From NCBI GenBank assembly GCA_023426145.1, contig JAFABG010000034.1, positions 62,001-126,000 on the forward strand: DNA of 64,000 bases, in the 5' to 3' direction. Source of the DNA: Bacteroidota bacterium. GTDB lineage: Bacteria > Bacteroidota > Bacteroidia > Bacteroidales > Bacteroidaceae. Positions 46,601 through 54,120 of this stretch are shown here, piece after piece; the first letter of the stretch is position 1, and every line of letters begins with the position of its first letter. The notes under the pieces are model-generated. The model ran no database searches, was not told the DNA's origin, and worked only from the letters and a program-made list of their open reading frames with translations. The translations under genes and the position numbers were made by a program.

Positions 46601-46757
46601 CTGCGATGGGTTCTCCCTCTGCATTTACAATTCGTCCTTTCAGGACTTTAGCGTCTTGCGCCCATCCATTGCCCAGCATGAAAACTGCGGCTATAGTGAG
46701 CAGGATTCTTTTGAATCCTGTCTGTATATTATTTAAGTTCATCAGTTGCATATTCAT
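43608..46757 (-). CDS. SusC-like TonB-dependent transporter (second pair), altered Ton box region
   Basis: This 1,049-residue outer-membrane transporter has a signal peptide, an N-terminal carboxypeptidase-like domain (LKGRIVNAEGEPIAGAVVNV), a plug domain (YIRGIRTMNTSARSPLIIVD, KDAAATAIYGMRGANG) and a 22-strand barrel ending in an aromatic segment. Where most SusC proteins carry a Ton box ending in VVVVGYG, this one reads LDEYAHTTPLPFNRKPK. The start could be ATG 46757 or the internal ATG 46742, 5 codons later. It lies 4 bases after the preceding SusD stop and is probably translationally coupled. Confidence 0.92.
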   Translation of the reverse strand: MNMQLMNLNNIQTGFKRILLTIAAVFMLGNGWAQDAKVLKGRIVNAEGEPIAGAVVNVAEASRIALSDKDGFFTLKNVKPADELYVSSVGYLPTTAIADFEENFKIVMDADLDEYAHTTPLPFNRKPKKFVTESTSIVTGEELEKHPVTILQNAFTSTVTGVETYEAQSEPGWSETAMYIRGIRTMNTSARSPLIIVDNVERDLSFLDAYPIESITILKDAAATAIYGMRGANGAVLVTTKRGETGKTKINFTQEVGFQTIAGIPESQNSYNYALSRNQARYLDGLSPEYSDEDLEYYRRVCNGEQLEGMAKYKYFNTNWHDTMLRDAAPQYRTNLSVSGGNARARYYVSFSYLRQEGLFDTKWTERNEGYSTQEVLNRYNLRSNIDIDVNKFLNVSMDLGGRIDNISQPGIDVWNLFTWGAGENLPVYPVFCPNGEFFMPTSSDSKNGAAQIAGRGVEQNRRRNLYTTVTATGNLDALVPGLKAKMTFSFDSYETFQKVQQADVNVYYYNYMADVNDASEYTYQRIRTYKALPNATTSPRDYYYNINMNGGLAYDHTFGKHAINAQAFIRTYQNVVRGQESSNRYLSYNAQATYVYNNRYILSGNISRMGSDNYADGERFGTFPGGSVGWVLSEESWLKNSFVKLLKLRASYGRAGQAVTGVSRYPYQGTFTEENGYNFGTSQSHTQGVYESTAGNKNIKWEISDMANFGVDFDLWDKKIYGSVDFFKEWRSNILVSRSTVPSLFGVNVPQDSYGKAETKGFEITLGHSNQIGDFKYYIDGMLTFNTNKITEMDELTPDYAYQAKTGNRIDQSQLLIWKQWASNPDLIPNSYEDAVANPQKYPWHAASKYKLGNAVFQDTNGDRKIDSYDKVPTGYTNIPELIPTIRLGFSWKGFDARAVLTAYLNRTVPCRENMDYGFGWGGTSTHEITNTWGYYTDDPTDPRNINAKYPRLSTSFSDLDRNYPYNESTIWVVNGNFLSLRNVEVGYSLPAQLISKVNMTKCRIYFSGYNLCNWSHLPKGFDPENPTNYIWAYPKTRSFSFGINIGF

Positions 46758-46761
46758 TCAG

Positions 46762-48537
46762 TTAATTGTTCCAGCCCGGGTTGTTGTTGATATTCGTTTT
46801 CCATACTTCTCCTTCTGGTATAGGGTAGAGATACATTTTTTCTGTAAATACCCTATTCTGGGCAATTTTACGTGTATAGATAAACTTTCCGTTTTCCTTG
46901 GTAATCTCCATTCCGTAGATAGGACGTGCGAATGCCTTTTCTGCTACATTCCAGCGACGTATATCCCATGCGCGATGATCTTCAAAAGCGAGTTCCACGG
47001 TACGTTCTTTACGGATAAAGTTGCGGCGCTCGACCATGGTTTGAAGATCGCTGCGGTCTGTAAGCTTGGCAGTTATCCCTACACGGTCTCGGAGAGGCTG
47101 GATGGCATTCAGTACGTCCGAACGTGAACCCCCAGCTTCATTCAAGGCTTCTGCATAGTTCAATAAGATTTCTGCATAGCGGATAATAATCCAGTTACGA
47201 TAGTTGCTCCCAGTGTGGTTGTTGTTTAGAATTACTTCTGGAATATACTTACGAGTATAGTATCCAGTCGGGGTTGCGTTCGCATTTCCTTGTGGGTTAT
47301 CGCGTTGTCCCTTGATTACATTAATCACGCCATTACCCCAGTTCACCCCGTTGAAGAGTACAGTAGCTGCTAGACGCGGGTCACGGTTGCTGTAAGGATC
47401 ATTGCTCTTGTATCCACTGGCGTTGTTGATTGCCGGAGTAGTTGTCCCGTTATAAACAGGGGAGCCGGTTTCATCATAACTGTTGAAGGGAGACTGTCCG
47501 TTTGCCATATCATACATATCTACTAAATTCTGTGACGGGCACAAACCTCCATTACCGCCTTCGCCTACAGGAGTATCGTTGGAAATTGCTCCCCATCCTA
47601 CGGCCAGATCGTTGCGCCAGAAGATAGTTTCATTATTTTTTTCGTTATGTGCATTTTTCAGTATAGCGTTGGTATAACAGGTTTTCGGATCGGCATCGGC
47701 TGTATAAAGTCCGTAGAGTGTTCCAAAATCTATCATGAAGCTGTGCGCTGCATCGGCAGCTTGCTGCCAACTGATACCCGATTCGCTTCTGAAACGGTCA
47801 CTTGCCATGTAAAGCATGACACGTGAATACAGTGCCCGTGCCATAGGCTGGCTGATACGGCCTGGGTTTCCAGACTCAGCTGAAGTGGCTTTATCCATTA
47901 ATCCTCCTTCGCAATCTTTCAGCTCTTTCAGAATGAAGTCAACTACATATTCTTTTAAGGTAGGGCGGGTGGTATAATTGCTTAGCAAGTCTCCGTCCGG
48001 ATCGAGAACATCTGTAACCAAGGGGACAGGACCGTAGCGGAGAAACACTTCCCAGTAGAAATAAGCACGGAGGAAATGGGCTTCCGCCTTGTATTGTTTC
48101 ACGTAGGTAGCGTGTGCTTCTTCCGAGTCGTCCGTAGCTTTGGGCACATCGTCAATATTCTTTAATAGCATATTACACTTGCGGATGCCACGGTAATAAT
48201 GTTCCCATGTGCCGGTGAGCTCTGCGGCGGCACCACTGGCATAATAGTTACCGATGTTGAAACTTGTTCGTGTACCACCGCTAGCGTAGCTAGTTTCGGC
48301 TAAGTCGGTAGCCGCATCCATCCATGAGTTGTTGATGCGGCAGGCACCATGGCGCAGGAAGTTGTAAGTATCGAAATGGAACTCGCGGGTAGTAGTCCAT
48401 TGGCTGAATACTTCCTTTTCTGTCAGTTCGTTACTAGGTTGCTTGTCCAGAAAACCGCCAAATATATCTTCACAAGAAGTCAAGGCGATTCCTGCGGTTG
48501 CCATCAAAATAACGGTATATATGATTGTCTTTTTCAT
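46762..48537 (-). CDS. SusD-like glycan-binding lipoprotein (first pair)
   Basis: This 591-residue RagB/SusD protein has a lipoprotein signal ending in LTSC. Conserved segments are QYKAEAHFLRAYFYWEVFLRYG, IIRYAEILLNYAEALNEAG and RTVELAFEDHRAWDIRRW. It pairs with the SusC encoded 12 bases upstream at 48550. It is expected to bind arabinan fragments at the cell surface and pass them to the transporter. Confidence 0.92.
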   Translation of the reverse strand: MKKTIIYTVILMATAGIALTSCEDIFGGFLDKQPSNELTEKEVFSQWTTTREFHFDTYNFLRHGACRINNSWMDAATDLAETSYASGGTRTSFNIGNYYASGAAAELTGTWEHYYRGIRKCNMLLKNIDDVPKATDDSEEAHATYVKQYKAEAHFLRAYFYWEVFLRYGPVPLVTDVLDPDGDLLSNYTTRPTLKEYVVDFILKELKDCEGGLMDKATSAESGNPGRISQPMARALYSRVMLYMASDRFRSESGISWQQAADAAHSFMIDFGTLYGLYTADADPKTCYTNAILKNAHNEKNNETIFWRNDLAVGWGAISNDTPVGEGGNGGLCPSQNLVDMYDMANGQSPFNSYDETGSPVYNGTTTPAINNASGYKSNDPYSNRDPRLAATVLFNGVNWGNGVINVIKGQRDNPQGNANATPTGYYTRKYIPEVILNNNHTGSNYRNWIIIRYAEILLNYAEALNEAGGSRSDVLNAIQPLRDRVGITAKLTDRSDLQTMVERRNFIRKERTVELAFEDHRAWDIRRWNVAEKAFARPIYGMEITKENGKFIYTRKIAQNRVFTEKMYLYPIPEGEVWKTNINNNPGWNN

Positions 48538-48549
48538 GTCTTATATCTG

Positions 48550-51500
48550 TTAGAATTTAATGTTTACACCAAAGTTCACTGTCTTCATAATCGGGTAACG
48601 GTTGGAGCCTTCACTTTCAGGATCGCAAAGACCATCCAGCTTATCCCATGTGATGAGATTATTTGCATTCACATAGACGCGGCATTCGTTCATGGCTACT
48701 TTTTTGATCCATTTAGCCGGAAGTGAATAGCTTAGTTCAATATTTTTCAGACGGAGGAAGTTACCGTTTTTCAGAAAAAACGAGTTTTTACGCTGGTTAT
48801 GGTCACCGTAACTATCGTAATGGAGTAATGGATATTTGGCATTGGCAAGGTTGTATGCCTCCGACTGGTTAGGGTTCCAGCGATTCAGATGATGTTCTTT
48901 TACCTTACCGCCATTCACGAAAGCATACATGGCTTCTGCATCGTAATATCTGGAAACATGATCTACTCCTTGGAACATGATGCTGAATCCGATGCCTTTG
49001 TATTCGCATCCCAGAGATAGTGCATAAGTGTTCTCGGGAACATCGCTATAGCCGATAAATGTTTCGTCACGGTTGTCGATAAATCCGTCCCCGTTCATAT
49101 CACGGTATTTTAGGTCGCCTACCTTCACATTGCCGAAAGTCGAAACAGGGAAATTGGATTTGTTTAGGTCGGATTGGGTCACAAAACCATCGCACACCAG
49201 ACCGAAGTATTGGTTGATTGGGTGACCTTCCTGTTTTCGATAATCCGTCTTTGTAGCCGGTTCATCCATGTTTAGAATTTCATTGCGTGCATGTGAAAAA
49301 GTCAGACTAGCATTGTAAATAAAGTCCTTTCCGATATGGTTTGCATGTTTCAGTTCGATCTCGAAACCTTTGTTGTTGGTTTCTCCCAGATTACCAGCGG
49401 CCATATTAACACCTACCCATTGCGGACGGGTGAGGTAAGGAGTCAGGATATTGTTTCTCTTTTCGTAGAATACGTCGATGTTCCCGTTCAGAAGTCCATT
49501 CCATAACCCAAATTCCAATCCCAGATTGTATTTGTGAGCACGTTCCCAAGTCACTGCATAGTTAGGGTACTGACTTTCATAGATGCCGGTGTATCCGGTT
49601 GTTCCGAAGTGATAGTCGTTGGCTACCTGCGTCCACACTGCCTGATACAGGAAACGTTGTTTTACACCATTCACTTTGTATACATCGTTACCTACTTCAC
49701 CGTAGGATGCACGGATTTTCAGATTGTTCAGCCAGGTTTCCGTTCCTTTCATGAAAGCTTCATTACTGATTCTCCATCCTATGGAGAAAGAAGGGAAGAA
49801 ACCGAAGCGTTTACCCCGCATGAAGTTTTCCGAACCGTTGTAGCCAAAGTTGACTTCTGCCAGATAGCGGTCGTCGTAACCGTAAGTGGCGCGTCCTACC
49901 AGTCCTTGGTAACGTTCGGCAAGGTTAGCCTGATAACGGTAGTCATTTTGGTTGTATAATGCCATAGCAGTAATATCATGTTTACCGAATTTACGTGCCC
50001 AATTTAGCTGGAACTCCATGTAAAGTTTATAGGTTGTAGTCTGGTTATTCCCTTGATAAACAAGCTCTGTATCCGTATTGAACTGGGTATAAGCGTCAAT
50101 TGAATTATAATTACTACGGTCATTAAGTTCGTAAGTAGCAAAGTCGGCGTTGAATGCACGCATATAATAAGCATCGTAGTCGAAAGACACCATTCCTTTT
50201 GCTGCCAAGCCTTGGGTCAACCAGTCCATTTTATAATCTACAATAAAATTTGTTTCATTGATCGTATTGGTGGAGCGGAAGAAACCCGCTTTGGCAAAAC
50301 GTGCTACGATATTATTTTGGTATTGTGAACTTCCACTGTACAATGTCTTTTGATCTTCTCCTTCACCTACTGTGTAGGACACTGGAAATAACCACCCCGG
50401 AGTGTGATTCATTTCATAGAATGCCTGACTGTAAGTTCCGTTTCTCGATTCATTAGAGTTCGGGCCTCTGCGTTCTTCGAAACGCGTTCCGAAGTTTACG
50501 GAAAGCGTCAGTTCTTTGGTCATTAGAAAGTCGAGGTTGGCACGAAAAGCAAAACGTTTGAAACTGGAATTCGATTTGTTTCCGTATTCATCCTGACTGA
50601 ATTCCTTAAACAATCCCTGTTGGTTGTAATATTCGGCAGAAGTAAAGTAACGCATACGTTTGGTGCCCCCCTGTATATTGACATTGTAGCGTTGAGCAGG
50701 TGCGCTGCTGCGCAACACGGTGTCATACCAATCTACATTGGGATAGAGCAGGGCATCTACTCCGCTAAGTTGTCCTGCTGAGGACTTTTTATACATTTCG
50801 ATGTCAGATGCTGAATATTGAGAAGGTAGTCCGTCGTTAGCCAGAGCTTCTTCGAGCAATACAACCGAATTGTAAGAATCCAGATAAGTATCTTGACGGG
50901 TAGGGGACTGTATTTGCCAGTTGGTGGTCAGGCTGACAGTCGGTTTCTGTTCCTTACCGCGTTTCGTCGTTATTAACATAACGCCATTCGCACCGCGCAC
51001 ACCATAAACGGCGGTAGCGGAAGCGTCTTTCAAAGTAGAGATCGATTCGATATCATCCGGAGCAATTTGTGTGAATTCACGCTCTACGCCGTCTACCAGA
51101 ATCAACGGCTGGTTGTCTCCTGCGAAAGAAGCACGGCCACGGATATAAATCTTCATATCATCAGAGCCCGGGGCACCGGAAGTCTGCGAAGTAATCACAC
51201 CAGGAATTTTACCAGCAATCGCTTGTGAAATATTGGCTGCTGGAGATTTCAACAGTTCTTTGGAAGAAACCTGCGAGATGGCACCAACCACACTCTCTTT
51301 CTTCTGCGCACCGTAACCGACTACTACGACTTCATCCAGCACTTCCGTATCTTCTTCCATGGTAATATTCAGTTTAGTTTTGTTGGTTACAGGAATCTCC
51401 TGTGTCTTATAACCAATATAACTGATTTGTAATACGGCTTTCGGTCCGACCGTCAGTTTGAAATTACCGTCAAAGTCGGTAATAGTTCCGTTTGTAGTTC

Positions 51501-51633
51501 CTTTTTCAAGTATGCTGGCACCAATGGCCGATTCGCCTTTGGTATCAACTACTCGTCCGGTGATCTGCTTGTTCTGCGCATACATCCATTGGCTGAATGT
51601 GGCGAGGCAGAGTATCAGTATAAAATTCTTCAT
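48550..51633 (-). CDS. SusC-like TonB-dependent transporter (first pair)
   Basis: This 1,027-residue protein has a signal peptide (ending MYAQ), a carboxypeptidase-like domain (QITGRVVDTKGESAIGASIL), the canonical Ton box region VLDEVVVVGYGAQ, a plug (IYIRGRASFAGDNQPLILVD, STLKDASATAVYGVRGANG) and a barrel ending in VNIKF. It imports oligosaccharides across the outer membrane using TonB energy. It follows the surface-binding lipoprotein by 19 bases. Confidence 0.95.
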   Translation of the reverse strand: MKNFILILCLATFSQWMYAQNKQITGRVVDTKGESAIGASILEKGTTNGTITDFDGNFKLTVGPKAVLQISYIGYKTQEIPVTNKTKLNITMEEDTEVLDEVVVVGYGAQKKESVVGAISQVSSKELLKSPAANISQAIAGKIPGVITSQTSGAPGSDDMKIYIRGRASFAGDNQPLILVDGVEREFTQIAPDDIESISTLKDASATAVYGVRGANGVMLITTKRGKEQKPTVSLTTNWQIQSPTRQDTYLDSYNSVVLLEEALANDGLPSQYSASDIEMYKKSSAGQLSGVDALLYPNVDWYDTVLRSSAPAQRYNVNIQGGTKRMRYFTSAEYYNQQGLFKEFSQDEYGNKSNSSFKRFAFRANLDFLMTKELTLSVNFGTRFEERRGPNSNESRNGTYSQAFYEMNHTPGWLFPVSYTVGEGEDQKTLYSGSSQYQNNIVARFAKAGFFRSTNTINETNFIVDYKMDWLTQGLAAKGMVSFDYDAYYMRAFNADFATYELNDRSNYNSIDAYTQFNTDTELVYQGNNQTTTYKLYMEFQLNWARKFGKHDITAMALYNQNDYRYQANLAERYQGLVGRATYGYDDRYLAEVNFGYNGSENFMRGKRFGFFPSFSIGWRISNEAFMKGTETWLNNLKIRASYGEVGNDVYKVNGVKQRFLYQAVWTQVANDYHFGTTGYTGIYESQYPNYAVTWERAHKYNLGLEFGLWNGLLNGNIDVFYEKRNNILTPYLTRPQWVGVNMAAGNLGETNNKGFEIELKHANHIGKDFIYNASLTFSHARNEILNMDEPATKTDYRKQEGHPINQYFGLVCDGFVTQSDLNKSNFPVSTFGNVKVGDLKYRDMNGDGFIDNRDETFIGYSDVPENTYALSLGCEYKGIGFSIMFQGVDHVSRYYDAEAMYAFVNGGKVKEHHLNRWNPNQSEAYNLANAKYPLLHYDSYGDHNQRKNSFFLKNGNFLRLKNIELSYSLPAKWIKKVAMNECRVYVNANNLITWDKLDGLCDPESEGSNRYPIMKTVNFGVNIKF

Positions 51634-51652
51634 GTATACTAAACTTTAAGGT

Positions 51653-53962
51653 TTAATTTTTTTTCTTTTTCATAATAGCCTGTATCTCATCGGCTGCTAG
51701 CGCTTTGTTGTAGATAGCAATATCGTCGAACATAAATCCTGGATCAGGATCACCCCATGTCCATGCCTGATTCCCGCCTAATGAGATATATTTCAGGTCT
51801 GCACCGTTGGTGAATATACCGGAGATTGTATTACCGTCACCGCTACCAGACACTTTCCATGAGTTGGCGACTTCTCCATCAATGTAAATTTTGCACGTGG
51901 TAGCCGTAAGAACAGCCGTGTAAAGATGCCACTCATGATCTTTCAGCCAGTCTTCTTCACAAACGATTCCATCAGCAGCATACTCCGAGCAATAAGCGGT
52001 GTTTACACCTTTCTCATTTTGTGCGGCGGTGAAGTCAGTCCATCCGTTACAGTTTATCTGAGCGAGTCCGCGGGATTGCAAGACAAACATCGGCCATTTA
52101 TTCTCTGATCCTGCCGAAGGTTCGTTTCCATAAGCCGTGAACAAAGGTGAATAACGATAATCATCTGATCCTCCTGCATTTTTAGCGTTTACCCATACAC
52201 TGATACTTACTTCCTGAGATTCTACAGAGTGAGAAAGAGCGTCCTGCGGCAACATCAGATAATTAGTTCCTTTAGCACCAGGTACATTTTGGAATACCTG
52301 TCCGAAACCTTTGTCTCCTACTGAAGATATCTTGCCTGAACCCACAATTTTTGCATCTCCAGCTCCTTCTTCAAAGGTATTGATGTAGACAGGAGTCGGT
52401 AGAGCTAAGGTCTTGTCTTCCATAATCTGTTTGATCTGTTCTGGAGACAATTCTTTGTTATAGACTGCGAAGTCGTCAAACATAAATCCTGGATCGGGAT
52501 CGGACCAGTCAAATGCCTGATTTCCACCTAAAGTGATATACTTGTAGTTGGCGCCATAAATGAGTGCGCCATCAATAACGTTGTTATCTCCGGTACCAGC
52601 TACCTTCCATTCGTTTTTCAATTCGCCATCCATGTATACTTTGGCGGAAGTAGCAGTGAGAGTTGCTGTATAGTAATGCCATTGATGATCTGCCAACCAG
52701 TCAGTGGCGTCATGATATAAAGCGTTGACACCATTTACATTCTGTCCATCATCAAAGTTACACCATCCGGCATTATTCAGTTGTAATGTTCCTCTGACGT
52801 ACAATGCAAACATTGGCCAGTTATCTGAATTGGCGTTTCCTGCTATGCCCGGTGCTTGTCCGTGAGCGCTGAATAATGGTGACCACATATAAGTAGAGGA
52901 GATTCCGGCATCCTTTGCATTCACCCACATACCGATCGACATTTCCTTTGTTTCGGCAGAATGCGACATTACATCATCCGGAAGTAATAAATAATTCTGA
53001 CGCATTCCTCCAGAGATGTTTTTGAATACAGTTCCGAAAGCGCTATTATCATCCGTAACGAAGGTCCCGCCGCCAATAATCTGAAGTCCGGTAGTCGTTT
53101 CAAAATTAGCCTTATAAACAGGATTTGGCACGTATACACCACCACCGATATTGGGCCCTTGAGCGTCGCTATCTGAGAAGGTGTTTGTCCAGATCTTCAA
53201 ATCATCGTAATAGGCTTCGGCTGTTTTCGTATCAGATCCATAGCCTAAATATATATAGGTGGCAGATGACAATAAATTGATTATATTCGAATAATCGAAG
53301 TCACCTACGCTCACAGCCCTTGTCTTTCCGGAACTGATGTTGGCATGATTGTTAGTATCGTATTTTTTGGTTCCATCGATATAAATAGCATATCCTTTTT
53401 GTGTGAAAGTCAAAGCAACATAATGCCATGTTCCGTAAGGCATTGCATTCGTTACACTAACTTCCGGATCATTTACGTCCAGATAGCCCCCTGTTCCGGT
53501 ATAGCTCATAAAAGCATTCGCGGTGAAATACAGTCTGTTAGTTCCGTCGCTGAAAGAAATCAGCGCACCTTTAGGGTCTGTTTTTGTCGATTTTACGAAG
53601 AAACTGAATGAGACTCCTGTCTGGACATCGGCACCGATAAGAGGGTTAGGAATGCGTAGATATCCGCCGTTGGCGTGCATAACTCCACTTTCTCTCTTGT
53701 CATCCTGTATAATTTCTGGTATCTCCTGGTTTGCACTATATGCAAAACCTTCACCCGATATGGGTGTTTGCCCTTCGGCAGCAGTAGAGTTGAAATTTTC
53801 ATCAAATGTGAATTCGGCTATTAATTTCGCGGAGGTATCCGGCTTTGCCGGAAGTTTCTGGTTTCCTGCTGGTGGGTCAGCTTCTCCCCAATCCTGACAA
53901 GAACTCATGCTGAGAACGGTAAGAATTGCCATAAGTAGTAACGGCCATTTCCTTGTCTTCAT
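51653..53962 (-). CDS. Surface glycan-binding lipoprotein with three LamG-like domains
   Basis: This 769-residue protein has a lipoprotein signal ending in MSSC followed by negative residues, which favours surface export. It contains three concanavalin/LamG-like units. The second and third are close duplicates: both have an MSHSAETKEMSI or LSHSVESQEVSI segment, WVNAK, SPLF, a W-H-Y/L-YTA segment, GNQA, and DDFA/DDIA-IYNK at the end. It occupies the place of BT0365 and is probably an arabinan-binding protein. It is the first gene of the arabinan operon. The start at 53962 is preferred to the extension to 54022, which would overlap the -7 box. Confidence 0.87.
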   Translation of the reverse strand: MKTRKWPLLLMAILTVLSMSSCQDWGEADPPAGNQKLPAKPDTSAKLIAEFTFDENFNSTAAEGQTPISGEGFAYSANQEIPEIIQDDKRESGVMHANGGYLRIPNPLIGADVQTGVSFSFFVKSTKTDPKGALISFSDGTNRLYFTANAFMSYTGTGGYLDVNDPEVSVTNAMPYGTWHYVALTFTQKGYAIYIDGTKKYDTNNHANISSGKTRAVSVGDFDYSNIINLLSSATYIYLGYGSDTKTAEAYYDDLKIWTNTFSDSDAQGPNIGGGVYVPNPVYKANFETTTGLQIIGGGTFVTDDNSAFGTVFKNISGGMRQNYLLLPDDVMSHSAETKEMSIGMWVNAKDAGISSTYMWSPLFSAHGQAPGIAGNANSDNWPMFALYVRGTLQLNNAGWCNFDDGQNVNGVNALYHDATDWLADHQWHYYTATLTATSAKVYMDGELKNEWKVAGTGDNNVIDGALIYGANYKYITLGGNQAFDWSDPDPGFMFDDFAVYNKELSPEQIKQIMEDKTLALPTPVYINTFEEGAGDAKIVGSGKISSVGDKGFGQVFQNVPGAKGTNYLMLPQDALSHSVESQEVSISVWVNAKNAGGSDDYRYSPLFTAYGNEPSAGSENKWPMFVLQSRGLAQINCNGWTDFTAAQNEKGVNTAYCSEYAADGIVCEEDWLKDHEWHLYTAVLTATTCKIYIDGEVANSWKVSGSGDGNTISGIFTNGADLKYISLGGNQAWTWGDPDPGFMFDDIAIYNKALAADEIQAIMKKKKN

Positions 53963-54011
53963 AGATATTGATATTAATGGTTTAACAATAATTCTACTTG
54001 TTGTAGTGTTA

Positions 54012-54019
54012 CAAAAATA
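54012..54019 (-). promoter_or_regulatory. -7 box of the leftward arabinan operon
   Basis: The minus strand reads TATTTTTG, 49 bases before ATG 53962. The identical box precedes the rightward operon. It lies 20 bases after the nearer TGTCCACC repeat. Confidence 0.7.
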
Positions 54020-54039
54020 CAACCAATGAGTCTATTTAG

Positions 54040-54068
54040 GGTGGACAAATGAATTTTCGAGGTGGATA
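54040..54068 (-). promoter_or_regulatory. Candidate HTCS operator, leftward operon
   Basis: On the minus strand TATCCACC (54068-54061), 13 bases, then TGTCCACC (54047-54040): direct repeats 21 bp apart, two helical turns. The same pair and spacing occurs at 58471-58499 upstream of the rightward operon. The two operons flank one HTCS gene, so the HTCS is the likely binder. Confidence 0.7.
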
Positions 54069-54080
54069 AACGGCTATATA

Positions 54081-54097
54081 AGTGTCTTATTTACACT
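54081..54097. promoter_or_regulatory. Candidate AraR operator upstream of the arabinan operon
   Basis: AGTGT-CTTATTT-ACACT is a 5-7-5 dyad of the same form as the two over the arabinose promoter. It lies 12 bases beyond the distal HTCS repeat and about 80 bases upstream of the expected transcript start, between the HTCS stop codon and the promoter. Confidence 0.55.
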
Positions 54098-54120
54098 TTG
54101 AGTGCAATTTTGAATGGAAG

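Noticed and set aside
46537..47127. 196-codon rightward frame across the SusC/SusD junction
   Set aside because: It is antisense to two genes with strong family matches and has no promoter.
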